64,000 nt of DNA from G965279355 sp965279355 (GTDB taxonomy: Bacteria; Pseudomonadota; Alphaproteobacteria; CACIAM-22H2). Shown piece by piece: positions 15,810 through 24,884 of the stretch (the stretch's first letter is position 1; each line of letters opens with the position of its first letter). The notes under the pieces are model-generated. The model was not told the DNA's origin, ran no database searches, and worked only from the letters and a program-made list of their open reading frames with translations. The translations under genes and the position numbers were made by a program. The stretch covers positions 3,348,001 through 3,412,000 of the forward strand of contig OZ257155.1 in assembly GCA_965279355.1 (NCBI GenBank), written 5' to 3'.

Positions 15810-18398
15810 GTGCCCCTAGGCAACCGTAGTTGTGGAACAGTGATAGATCGACTCGACACCAATAAGCCCGATCCTCGTATTCAGAGCGCCATAGAGAGCG
15901 GCCAGAGGAACGCTGCCGGCTTTGTTCTGGTGAAGAATTGGTGTGCCCATGTTCGCATCGAACGGTTTGGCGGTGTCGGTCTTGTCGAACAAGCCACAGG
16001 ACTTCCGATTGGTCACCACGGCTTGGCATGCGATTACGCTCCCGCTGGCGGCATGTCGTGTTTCGACATTCGTGACGCCGCGTTGCATTTCTACGATCAA
16101 AACTGCCGCAACTGCGCGCAGCGCAAGCCAGTCGGAATACCAAACATCTCAAGTTGGATATCAGAGCGTGACGCAGCGATTGAAAAACGGCGTGCCTTAG
16201 AAGATGCGGAAACCCGAGAGGTAGCTGAGCAGCTTGCCGCCCGACGCGCGGCAAGAATTGCTTTGCGTTCCGGTCTTTCTCCAACTAGCGCCGATATCAT
16301 CGATCAGATCGAAGAACTCGATATACAGCGGAAACCTGAATTTTCTGCGCGGCTAGTGACGACCGTTAAGTTAGCCCCCGAAACTTTCTCGTCTTCAATT
16401 ATCGAATACGCGTTCAGTCTACTCGAGGGCCGAGAATATTGGTTCGATGAGGCAGGACTTGAAATACTGGCTGCGCTAAAGGCAGAGCCAAAACGGTTGG
16501 TCCGTTGCGCTATGGGTTGCCTGCAACGTTGGAGCGCAACACGAACAGCCACGTCGATATTGCTTCGACACCTTTCGGTGGCCGACGAAGCGTTAATCCC
16601 AGCGATGTTGCCAACGCTAATCACGATGGCCGCGCCTTCACATGAGATTTTTTCTGACCACAAGCCGCCCAAGATCGCCGCCCTAATTCGCGTGAATAGT
16701 GCCTTCCCCAAGGAAGTGAAGGCTTCGTTGGAAGCCTTGCTTGATGCTCAGCCATTTGAGATTGGCTTGGCGGCGCGTGCACTGACGGTGCTAGCGCGTC
16801 GGGATCGGCCTCTGATCGCTCATTGTACTCGTACGTTGATTTCAAAATTCGTTCGTTCTACGTGGATGCCTGATTCGGAATCGTTTGGACATGATGTGCC
16901 GCAGAACACAGCAGTCTATTTGAAAGATGCAATTGTTACTGCGTTTCTATTTGATCCAGAGGCGACCGATGCTCTGCTTCAAAGTTTTAGACTTGGTGCG
17001 TCCGACAGCGGAGAAGCGCGCATTTTCTCAATTTACAGCCGCGTTCTTCACGCAGGGCGTTTCCGCAGGATTCGAGAGGTTGGGGCAGCAGACCGATTAG
17101 CGTTTAAACGGCTGCTTTGGGAAGCACCGAAGACATCGAGCAGCAGTGTAATTCGGGAGATACATCAGGCCATCAATGGCGATCCATACGATCTGGCCAG
17201 CCTCGCGCGCGACGAAGTCGATTCGTTGCTCGGCGCGGCAGTCCTTATGGACACGAGAATCACCGCATTTAGAGCCGACAAAACGCCCCCTAAAGACGGC
17301 TTTTTAGATGCCCTTGAGCGCGAGAATTGGCTCATGTCGCTTACTCACTTACGTGACAGCTTTATCAAATGGGCGGCTCACGGTGCGGCTTTAGCCGGAA
17401 ATCATGCGTCATACCTTAAAGTGTTTGAAGGTCTGCCTGACGACCAAGAATCATTGGCAGCGTGCATGGTCGAAAATTCAGTAGCCCTCATGGATAGCGC
17501 ATTTGGCCTTAATGCGGTCTTGCCATCGCTCTACTCATCGCTCGTCGGGGCATCAGTGTTACGGCGCGGCGCGGGAGCCCTTGCCGTGGGGGAAATGCCT
17601 TGGCAGCAACGGGACAATGCCCCGAGCTTATTATTTGAGGCATTCGTAACTACTCTCTCCGATCCCTACATTTATGTTCACCGTTCAGCGGTAACTGCGC
17701 TGGATCGCATTCGTCTTCCGGCCTCATTCGATCAGGCATTGCGCGATGCGCTTTTCAATATTTTGTTGGGTCACGCAAAAAACCCTGATCAAGCGGACCT
17801 AGTTCTGAAATGCATATCGCTTTTATCTCGCCGCTATTTCACAGCGGAACAGAAAACCGGAAAGATCGGAGCGTATTTAGTTGCGCAACTAGGAAAGATG
17901 CCTGCTTGGCGACTGACGCAAGATATTATTTCCTTGGCGCGCAATCTTGCGCATGCTGAAGGCATTGTTGATCTGCTCGTCGCGCAATTGGGTAATTGGG
18001 AAGTTATGAGCCATGGTCAAGATCAGGTTCTTAGCGCCCTGGAAGAACTACCCGACGAGATCATTAAGGCCAATTGCCAGAAATTAGCCACAATAAAACT
18101 GAATGAGAATCGCAACCGCCTTTGGCTCTTGGGATTGATGCAGCTCTTGTCCCGCGCGTATTGCTGGACCGAAGCGGAGAAACTCGCAACACACGTTCTT
18201 GCATCTATTCCCGACACTATCCGTGAAAAGACTGTGCGAACACTCTTTCAATTGGCGCAGGCAGCTGCGGCGTTTGAGTGCGCTCTAGAAAGAGGTGACC
18301 ACGATAGCGCTGTGGCCACCGCGGAACGTTGGCGGGAGATCAATACGATAAGGGAGGTGGACGAACGTGAGAGATCACGGAACCCCGATTTTCCTTGA
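15810..18398 (+). CDS. Large helical-repeat protein with N-terminal Cys cluster (island)
   Basis: I do not recognise this 862-residue protein. Residues 1-115 hold a possible metal site: C74, C84, C99 and C102 in LACDYAPAGGMSCFDIRD and DQNCRNCAQRKPVGIPN. A charged coiled-coil-like stretch follows (about 118-150). The rest is almost entirely amphipathic helix, with short repeated helix pairs reminiscent of HEAT/ARM repeats, fitting a scaffold or sensor. The start at GTG 15810 has a poor ribosome site; GTG 15840 (IDRLDTNKPDPRIQ) is a good alternative. Its last 32 bases overlap the nuclease gene, so the two are coupled. Codon use is AT-richer than in the flanking chromosome. Confidence 0.75.
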   Translation: MPLGNRSCGTVIDRLDTNKPDPRIQSAIESGQRNAAGFVLVKNWCAHVRIERFGGVGLVEQATGLPIGHHGLACDYAPAGGMSCFDIRDAALHFYDQNCRNCAQRKPVGIPNISSWISERDAAIEKRRALEDAETREVAEQLAARRAARIALRSGLSPTSADIIDQIEELDIQRKPEFSARLVTTVKLAPETFSSSIIEYAFSLLEGREYWFDEAGLEILAALKAEPKRLVRCAMGCLQRWSATRTATSILLRHLSVADEALIPAMLPTLITMAAPSHEIFSDHKPPKIAALIRVNSAFPKEVKASLEALLDAQPFEIGLAARALTVLARRDRPLIAHCTRTLISKFVRSTWMPDSESFGHDVPQNTAVYLKDAIVTAFLFDPEATDALLQSFRLGASDSGEARIFSIYSRVLHAGRFRRIREVGAADRLAFKRLLWEAPKTSSSSVIREIHQAINGDPYDLASLARDEVDSLLGAAVLMDTRITAFRADKTPPKDGFLDALERENWLMSLTHLRDSFIKWAAHGAALAGNHASYLKVFEGLPDDQESLAACMVENSVALMDSAFGLNAVLPSLYSSLVGASVLRRGAGALAVGEMPWQQRDNAPSLLFEAFVTTLSDPYIYVHRSAVTALDRIRLPASFDQALRDALFNILLGHAKNPDQADLVLKCISLLSRRYFTAEQKTGKIGAYLVAQLGKMPAWRLTQDIISLARNLAHAEGIVDLLVAQLGNWEVMSHGQDQVLSALEELPDEIIKANCQKLATIKLNENRNRLWLLGLMQLLSRAYCWTEAEKLATHVLASIPDTIREKTVRTLFQLAQAAAAFECALERGDHDSAVATAERWREINTIREVDERERSRNPDFP

Positions 18399-19842
18399 TA
18401 TCTACACGACGCGGATCAAAGCCTTCGAACTGCTGAAGGCCGCGGAAGCTGCGCATGCTGGCGAAGGTCAAGATTTTCTGACTCTCGCTAGTAGCCTCGA
18501 TGAGGCATCCGCACGACTTGCCGATACAAAGATCGGTAAAGTATTTTCGGCCTTCGCTGATCTTATGCGAGTTATTGCTTATTTAGTCTACTGGCGGCGT
18601 GGCGTACTCGAAGCTGTTTCAGGTGCCGACCGTTTCAAGAAAAGCGCGCTTGAGCGTCTCGAACTATGGCGTGACGATCACAGCGCGCATTCTGGGACGG
18701 CTAGCCTCACTATGGTGATGCAAGACGTAGGTGACAATCTGGCGGTTGGTCATGTCGGTCCCTTGTGCTCCAGATTGGCGGGTATACCTCTGCCAATAGG
18801 CATCCTCGGTGATGTCAGGGAAGGACTTAGGATCGGGAGTGTTCCGAAGCGCTCACTAGATCAACAGTTGGTAGAACCGTTGGAGTTAAGCGTTGCGTTT
18901 GTAAGTTTCATGGTGGATGGCCAACCGGCAGATCAAATTCATTTTTTAACGCCGCACGAAACCCACGACCTAGAAATTGAAATTAGGGTCTCCCGTTGGG
19001 CGGCGGCAACAACCGAACTGCGCCTCTTTCCTGTTAGCATCGAGGCTGCGGGTAGCTACACCTTCCCGAGTTTTATATTCTCTCGTCCATCTGGCGACCC
19101 GCCTTTCGTTATCCGACAAAGGGGGCGTGCCACGATCACGGTAGCTCAAGCGATAAGAGCGCAACCTTTTGAGTTTCGATATGCCGCGGAATTCTGGCCG
19201 AAGGGATCAGAGCAGCCCGTGTCGGTTGTGGGACACCGTACGCTAAGGATTGAGAGTGTCGATTCTCAGCGCAGTCCTTTAACTGGCTATCCTTCGATGG
19301 ACCAGAAACTTCTACAAATTCGTAACGCATTAAGGTCACTCCCCGGAATGCCTCAGGGCGATCTTGAAACGGGCATGACGCTAGCTGTTGGACTAGCTGC
19401 GCTTGCCGGGCGTGCGTTGCAGGACGATCTTTTTCCAAAGCCTCTTAGAGAGGCTGAATTTCAGAAGTTCATTCGTGATGAATTGAGAAGAAGGCCGGAA
19501 GTTGGCGGCGAACTTGAAGAGCATCCACACGCAGGAGGCGGCGAAGTGGATCTATCGTTACGAGGTGTACGTCTTGAACTAAAGGTGGAGCCTCAGAATC
19601 GATTGGAGATGGCCGACTGTCAGGCATTCGTGGAGCAGACCGCAGCCTATATTGTGGGGTCAGGTAAGCGGTTTGGTTTATTGAGCGTGCTTGATGCGTC
19701 ACCTAAGAACCAAGCACCATTTGCAGCTGAGGATGGGATTGGCATTTTGCGGAGTAAGTCGGGACTTCCCGTTCTAACGATACTGATTCAAGGTGGGCTT
19801 GCCCGCCCGAGCGATTTGTCCCGAAGGAGAGCTAAATCATAG
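18367..19842 (+). CDS. PD-(D/E)XK nuclease-fold protein (island effector candidate)
   Basis: This 491-residue protein has a helical N-terminus (about 1-130), a beta-rich middle (170-310) and a C-terminal restriction-endonuclease-like domain. EAEFQKFIRDELRRR precedes the catalytic pattern GGGEVDLSL with D395, then LELKVE with E404 and K406, and a RecB-type QxxxY motif in VEQTAAYI (Q424, Y428). That order is the PD-(D/E)XK core, so DNA cleavage is likely. GTG 18367 is supported by GGAGGTGG just upstream and lies 32 bases inside the helical-repeat gene. I infer that the upstream protein is its partner. It ends the island; 161 bases later the normal GC-rich chromosome resumes. Confidence 0.78.
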   Translation: MRDHGTPIFLDIYTTRIKAFELLKAAEAAHAGEGQDFLTLASSLDEASARLADTKIGKVFSAFADLMRVIAYLVYWRRGVLEAVSGADRFKKSALERLELWRDDHSAHSGTASLTMVMQDVGDNLAVGHVGPLCSRLAGIPLPIGILGDVREGLRIGSVPKRSLDQQLVEPLELSVAFVSFMVDGQPADQIHFLTPHETHDLEIEIRVSRWAAATTELRLFPVSIEAAGSYTFPSFIFSRPSGDPPFVIRQRGRATITVAQAIRAQPFEFRYAAEFWPKGSEQPVSVVGHRTLRIESVDSQRSPLTGYPSMDQKLLQIRNALRSLPGMPQGDLETGMTLAVGLAALAGRALQDDLFPKPLREAEFQKFIRDELRRRPEVGGELEEHPHAGGGEVDLSLRGVRLELKVEPQNRLEMADCQAFVEQTAAYIVGSGKRFGLLSVLDASPKNQAPFAAEDGIGILRSKSGLPVLTILIQGGLARPSDLSRRRAKS

Positions 19843-20003
19843 CCATCACCACGCATTTACAGTCGCGGCTTTGCGGCACCAGTCCAGCGCGTCCGCTTTT
19901 AGGATAAATGAGCGACTAACGGGCGCAGCCCCAGCGAGCCGGATTTGCACCTGCCATTTGGAGCCGCGTTTGGAAGCGCCGATTTACGCGCCGCGAACAG
20001 GGA

Positions 20004-20879
20004 TCAAGACACCACCGGACCGGAAACCTGAACTCTTCGGGCCCATCGCACGATGGCCCGGATGACGGCGTCGGGTTGTTCGACGGGAAGTGCGTGGCTT
20101 GCAGCGGGTACGACAGCGACTGTGACGCGGCTGCCCAGCTCACTTTGAAGCTCGTTGACTGTTTCGCGCGGGCGGAATGGGTCATCTGCACCCTGGAGGT
20201 CAAGGATTGGCGCGCTGCCTGCCGCCCACCATGAATTCAGCTCAGTCCGCGATCGTGCATCGCGCTGGCTCACGGTCACTTCAGGATGCCATCCTTCAAG
20301 CCAGGCAGATGCATCGTGGCCCGGCGCGAAGAAGGCGAGTTCCAGTGCCGTCAGCCGCGCCGCGACAGGTTGTCCGGCCTCGTTGATCGTTGTGATCGCG
20401 TCGCTCAGAGCACGCGGCCATGTCTTGGCCCCTGCCGCGATCAGCGCGACTCCCCGGACGAGATCGGGGTGATCTGCCGCGACTGTTCGCGCGATCCAGT
20501 TTCCATAGGCATGACCGGCCACAATCGCCGGGCCGCTGCCGTCCTGTTTAATGATGCCGGCGATGTCGTCGGCAAAATCGTGATAGCTGACTTCGGTCAT
20601 TGGCCCGGTGCTCCGGCCAATCCCGCGTGGCTGCGGGCGCAGTACCCGGAATCCTTCTCTTGCCAGACCGGCTGCCAACAGATCGAAATCCTCCGACCCG
20701 CGTCCGGTCGATGGAAGAAGGACGATCAACGGTCCTTTGCCTTCGGCGATTAAATCTATTTTAGCAGGCCCAAGGTCGACGATCTGCCGCGTCCGTTGTC
20801 CGACGGCAGAAGAAGGAGCGTGATTGGAGGAAGAGAGAACCATGCCTGTCCGCCTGGCGTTGGCATCCGCGGGATTCAA
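20004..20879 (-). CDS. Alpha/beta hydrolase with Ala at the nucleophile position
   Basis: This 291-residue alpha/beta-hydrolase-fold protein has an oxyanion region at LIVLLPSTGRGSEDF and a strand-4 motif at RPQPRGIGRS. The nucleophile elbow reads AGHAYGNWIAR, with Ala where Ser normally stands (GHSxG). The acid (QGADDPF) and the late His (PAASHALP) are present. Similar GHA[FY]GN elbows occur in some family members, so the change may be a subfamily trait, but a classic esterase mechanism is not possible with it. Its ATG overlaps the stop of the Bug-receptor gene by four bases. It may act on whatever that receptor's transporter imports, or be a non-hydrolytic member. Confidence 0.85.
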   Translation of the reverse strand: MNPADANARRTGMVLSSSNHAPSSAVGQRTRQIVDLGPAKIDLIAEGKGPLIVLLPSTGRGSEDFDLLAAGLAREGFRVLRPQPRGIGRSTGPMTEVSYHDFADDIAGIIKQDGSGPAIVAGHAYGNWIARTVAADHPDLVRGVALIAAGAKTWPRALSDAITTINEAGQPVAARLTALELAFFAPGHDASAWLEGWHPEVTVSQRDARSRTELNSWWAAGSAPILDLQGADDPFRPRETVNELQSELGSRVTVAVVPAASHALPVEQPDAVIRAIVRWARRVQVSGPVVS

Positions 20880-21901
20880 TCCAGCTTGATGTCCGACGAC
20901 GTCAGGATCGGCTTCCAGCGCGCTGTTTCGTCGTCAATGAATTTGGCAAACGCCGCCCGTGACGTGGTCATTTCCCCCCAGCCCTGTTTCTCCGCGTTGG
21001 CCTGGAAGGCGGGATCGACAAGCGCCTTCTGCAGCGCCTCCTCGAGCCGTCTGAGGATTTGCGGCGGCACACCAGCCGGTGCGAGCAGCCCGCCCCAGCT
21101 TTCGGCCACAAGCGCGGCATACCCGGCCTCCCTGACACTCTGGACATCGGGGAGGAGTTTCGCGCGTTCCGGCGACGTGACCGCCAGCGCCACAACCTGA
21201 CCGGACTGCGCCGATGGAGCCACCACCGCAACATCGCCAATCAGCGCTTCGATCTGGCCGCCGATCACCTCGGTCAGGGCCGCGCTGGTGCCGCGATAGG
21301 GCACGTGCGTCACGTCCAGGCCGGCTTCGCGCTTCAAGATTTCGATGGATAGATGCGGCAGGGTGCCGATGCCGGCCGATCCGATATTGACCTTGCCGGG
21401 ATTCGCCCTGGCGTAGGCCACGAAAGCGGCCAGCGTCTTCACGCCAAGCTTGGGATTGACGGCAAGGACCTGGGCGGAACGATAGACTTGGCCAATGGGC
21501 GCCAGATCCCTGATGGCGTCGTAAGACAGAGCCTTATTGACGGCTGGACTGACGATCAGCGGGCCAAACGTGCCGAGCAACAGCGTATAGCCATCCGGCG
21601 CCGAGGTTACGACTGTCTGTGCTCCTGTAATCCCTCCGGCACCGCCGCGATTGTCGACGACAACCGGCTGGCCAAGATGCGGCAGCATCGAGCGCGCAAT
21701 CAGTCGCGCGGCCACGTCGGTCGGGCCGCCGGCCACAAACGGCACGATGATGCGGATGGGGCGGTTTGGAAAGTCCTGGGCTATTGCCACATTGGCCGCC
21801 ATCAGGGAGAAAGCGACGGCGCAATAAATCCCGCAGCGAATCGATCGCACAATGGTCCTTCGCATAAAAGTCCGCAGTGTGGGATTTGACGACGGCACCA
21901 T
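20876..21901 (-). CDS. Bug/TctC-family periplasmic solute receptor (second copy)
   Basis: This 341-residue receptor of the tripartite tricarboxylate transporter family has a signal peptide ending at NVAIAQ. IIVPFVAGGPTDVAARLIA and VVVDNRGGAGGITGAQTV are the two ligand-binding loops, and PDGYTLLLGTFGPL follows. GGGGAG lies eight bases before the ATG at 21901, favouring it over the internal ATG at 21865. It shares an ATGA overlap with the downstream alpha/beta hydrolase gene, so the two form an operon. There are no TctAB genes nearby. It is clearly diverged from the receptor at 5427, so a different ligand is likely. Confidence 0.92.
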   Translation of the reverse strand: MVPSSNPTLRTFMRRTIVRSIRCGIYCAVAFSLMAANVAIAQDFPNRPIRIIVPFVAGGPTDVAARLIARSMLPHLGQPVVVDNRGGAGGITGAQTVVTSAPDGYTLLLGTFGPLIVSPAVNKALSYDAIRDLAPIGQVYRSAQVLAVNPKLGVKTLAAFVAYARANPGKVNIGSAGIGTLPHLSIEILKREAGLDVTHVPYRGTSAALTEVIGGQIEALIGDVAVVAPSAQSGQVVALAVTSPERAKLLPDVQSVREAGYAALVAESWGGLLAPAGVPPQILRRLEEALQKALVDPAFQANAEKQGWGEMTTSRAAFAKFIDDETARWKPILTSSDIKLD

Positions 21902-22118
21902 TGAGCGCTCCCCGAGTGTGAGACATTTTCCGTTATCCGGACTGCAATGGAGAGAATATCCCTTACCGTGGCCACATCAATGCATTTGCCAGCGACCATC
22001 CACTGCCAGGGCCGGTTGTTTCGTCGAGACGGGCGCAAATCTCAGTGCCCACCAACTGGCAAATAATGGCATATTTACTCCATAGAATTGCCCGACCGAA
22101 CCAAAGCGCAGCGCTTGA

Positions 22119-23336
22119 ATGACCATGAACAAGCCGACCCTCAATCGATCCGAGTTCGAGAGCATCGTGCGCTCGGCGACCGGCCTCGGTGCGCCCGAAC
22201 CGCCGCGCCTGTCGCCCGCGATTTTGGCCAACAATGAGGGCGTGACCCTGCAGGCCGACGGCAAGCTGGACGAGGCGGAGCAGGCGTTCCGGTCGGCGAT
22301 TGCCCTGGATCCGACGCTCGCGCGGGCGCATGCCAATCTCGGCTATCTCCTGGAGCGGCGCGGCCGGCTGGATGACGCGCTCGGCGCGCTTGAGCAGGCG
22401 CAGCGCTTCGATCCGAACGATGTCGTGCTGCGGCGCAAGCTGCGCGGCCTTCTTGCCCAGAAGGCGCCGCCCTGGCATTTCGGCATGATGAACGACACGC
22501 CGCGCAACGATGCGTTCGAGGCGGCGCTTGTCCGCGCCATCCGCCCGGACAGCCTGGTGCTCGATATCGGCGCGGGCTCGGGCCTGCTGTCGATGTTCGC
22601 GGCGCGCGCCGGCGCGCGGGAGATCTATGCCTGCGAGATGGAGCCGCGGATCGCGGCCAAGTGTGTCGAGATCGTCGCGCGGAACGGCTATGCCGGCCGC
22701 ATCCATGTGATCCCGAAGCATTCGAAGGATCTGGTGGTCGGCCGGGATATTCCGCGGCCCGCCGATGTCATTGTCTCCGAAACGCTGTCGAGCGGTTTTC
22801 TGGACGAGGGCATCGTTCTGACGATGGCCGATGTGCGGGCCCGTCTTGCGGCGCCGGATGCCGCCATCATCCCAGCGTCGGGAGATATGCAGGTGGCGCT
22901 GCTCGCGGGCGACACGATCGAGAAGCTGCACTTCGCCGGCAAGGTTTCAGGATTCGACCTGTCGCCGTTCAACGCGTTCGCGATGCCGCGCACCGATATC
23001 ATTGTCGATGTTCTATCGCACACGCTGCTGTCGGATGCGGTCACGGCATTCCGGTTCGACTTCAAGGCGCCGGGTCCGCGCACCGAATCGCGCAAACTGT
23101 CGCTGCGCGTCACCAGACCCGGCCGCGCCTTCGGTCTTGTGCAGTGGCTCCGCATTCAACTCGCCGACGGCGTTGTCTATGAGAACGCACCCGGCCGCCC
23201 GGAGATTGCGTGCGGCTGGACGCATGTGGTGCATCTGTTCCCGGAGCCGGTGATGCTTACGCCGGGCCAGACTGCTGTGTTCGATACGTCGCATAACAGC
23301 CTGCGGGCGACATTCGATCTGGTCGCCGTCAGCTAA
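22119..23336 (+). CDS. TPR plus PRMT-like SAM-dependent methyltransferase
   Basis: This 405-residue protein has two tetratricopeptide repeats (about residues 36-105: ANNEGVTLQADGKLDEAEQ and ANLGYLLERRGRLDDALG). A class I methyltransferase domain follows, with SAM motif I VLDIGAGSGLLSMFAARAGA and acidic YACEME. VIVSETLSSGFLDEG matches the double-E loop of protein arginine methyltransferases. A C-terminal beta-barrel-like half (about 270-405) includes CGWTHVVHLFPEP, in the place of the THW loop. This layout resembles PRMT7-like enzymes, which are rare in bacteria. The substrate could be a protein arginine or a small molecule. It starts 217 bases from the divergent Bug-receptor gene. A second ATG two codons later is also possible. 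Confidence 0.82.
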   Translation: MTMNKPTLNRSEFESIVRSATGLGAPEPPRLSPAILANNEGVTLQADGKLDEAEQAFRSAIALDPTLARAHANLGYLLERRGRLDDALGALEQAQRFDPNDVVLRRKLRGLLAQKAPPWHFGMMNDTPRNDAFEAALVRAIRPDSLVLDIGAGSGLLSMFAARAGAREIYACEMEPRIAAKCVEIVARNGYAGRIHVIPKHSKDLVVGRDIPRPADVIVSETLSSGFLDEGIVLTMADVRARLAAPDAAIIPASGDMQVALLAGDTIEKLHFAGKVSGFDLSPFNAFAMPRTDIIVDVLSHTLLSDAVTAFRFDFKAPGPRTESRKLSLRVTRPGRAFGLVQWLRIQLADGVVYENAPGRPEIACGWTHVVHLFPEPVMLTPGQTAVFDTSHNSLRATFDLVAVS

Positions 23337-23573
23337 AGCAGTTCGGCTACGGACTGACTGAAGACGATCTGCGGTTCGGTTCGAGATTCTCGAACGCAGC
23401 GATGCCGCCGTTGAGCCGTCGCGCTTCTCTGAAAAATCAAAAATCTCTGTAACGCTGGCCCGTGCCTTGCACCGTCATTGAGACGCCGCATCGCGCGCGA
23501 TCTTTGGCAAATGCGCAAGCATTGGCTGTTGGCCCAAGGGTCGGGCATTTCTCTGACTGCAAAAAGGGCAAAA

Positions 23574-24884
23574 ATGGCACGGAAGAAATTTCACCTCAGC
23601 TGGTTCATGAGTTTTTCCATGGATGAGTGGCGGCAGCCGCTGGCGGCGGCTGGCGGGAATCCCTGGGACGGCAAGTTTTATATCGAGTTCGCGCAGGCGC
23701 TGGAGCGCGCCTGCTTCGACTACATCATGATCGAAGACACGCTGATGGTGTCCGACATCTATGGCGGCAGCACCGACATCTACCTGAAGCGGGCGATCAA
23801 GGTGCCGCAGCACGATCCGGCGCCGCTGGCGGCACTGCTTGGCTCGAATACGACGCGCATGGGCGTCGTGGCCACGCTGTCGACCTTGGGCTATCCGCCG
23901 TTTCTGCTGGCACGCCTGTGCACAACGCTCGACCATATCGCGGGCGGGCGCTTTGGCTGGAATATCGTGACCAGCGGTGAAGATCTGGCGGCGCAGAATT
24001 TCGGCCTCGACAAGCTGCCGCCGCGCCAGCAGCGCTACGACATGGCCGACGAATATGTCGATCTGGTCAAGCAGCTGTTCGCGTCCTGGGATCCAGATGC
24101 CGTGGTCCTCGACCGCACCACCGGAATCTATGCCGATCCTTCGAAAGTCCGGCCGATCAACTTCGAAGGCAAATACTTCAAGTCGCGCGGACCGCTGAAC
24201 ACCGCCCCCTCGCCGCAAGGCCGCCCGACCTTCGTTCAGGCCGGCGGATCGCCGCGTGGCCGGCGATTCGCGGCCAGCCATGCCGATTCAATCATCGCCA
24301 CCGCCAACGGCGTTGCCGGCATGAAGGCCTATCGCGACGATGTGCGCATGCATGCCGAAAAAGCGGGGCGCAATCCTGACGACATCAAGGTGCTGTTCCT
24401 GCTGGCGCCGGTGCTGGGCGAGACGGAGAAAGAAGCGCGGGAGAAATACGAGCGGGCCACGAGCTCGCCGGCCTTCATCGATTCCGTGCTCGCCATGTAC
24501 GGCTCGTTCACCGACATCGATTTTTCCAAGTTCGATCTCGACAAACCCCTGCCGGAAGGTCTGACCACCAACGGCGAGCAGGGGGCGCTCGACAAGTTCG
24601 CGCAGTGGGGCACGAACAAGCCGCTGCGCCAGCTTTGCAAGGAAGGCGGCAGCTCGAGTTCGCTTGAGCTGATCGGCACGCCGGACCAGGTGGCGGAGCA
24701 GATGGGCGAGGCGATGGACGCCGTCGGTGGTGACGGGTTCCTGATCCTCTGCCCGTTCCAGCGGATCAATCGCCGCTACATCTACGAGATCACGGAGGGG
24801 CTCGTTCCGGCGCTGCAGAAGCGCGGTCTGGTGCGGACCGAGTACAAGGGGAACACGTTGCGCGAGGTGCTGCGCGAGTTCTGA
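23574..24884 (+). CDS. FMN-dependent monooxygenase, bacterial-luciferase (NtaA/SnaA-like) family
   Basis: This 436-residue flavin-dependent monooxygenase has a TIM-barrel luciferase fold and needs reduced FMN from a partner reductase. Signs are FHLSWFMSFSMDEWRQP at the start, FYIEFAQALERACFDYIMIEDTL, GVVATLSTLGYPPFLLARLCTTLDHIAGGRFGWNIVTS and FVQAGGSPRGRRFAASHAD. Together they match the NtaA/SnaA/DszA group, which attack chelators, antibiotics or sulfur heterocycles. I chose the ATG at 23574 (MARKKFHLSW) with AAGGGC upstream; the open frame before it is not protein-like for this family. A group of amidohydrolase and Rieske genes follows on the same strand. Substrate unknown. Confidence 0.9.
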   Translation: MARKKFHLSWFMSFSMDEWRQPLAAAGGNPWDGKFYIEFAQALERACFDYIMIEDTLMVSDIYGGSTDIYLKRAIKVPQHDPAPLAALLGSNTTRMGVVATLSTLGYPPFLLARLCTTLDHIAGGRFGWNIVTSGEDLAAQNFGLDKLPPRQQRYDMADEYVDLVKQLFASWDPDAVVLDRTTGIYADPSKVRPINFEGKYFKSRGPLNTAPSPQGRPTFVQAGGSPRGRRFAASHADSIIATANGVAGMKAYRDDVRMHAEKAGRNPDDIKVLFLLAPVLGETEKEAREKYERATSSPAFIDSVLAMYGSFTDIDFSKFDLDKPLPEGLTTNGEQGALDKFAQWGTNKPLRQLCKEGGSSSSLELIGTPDQVAEQMGEAMDAVGGDGFLILCPFQRINRRYIYEITEGLVPALQKRGLVRTEYKGNTLREVLREF

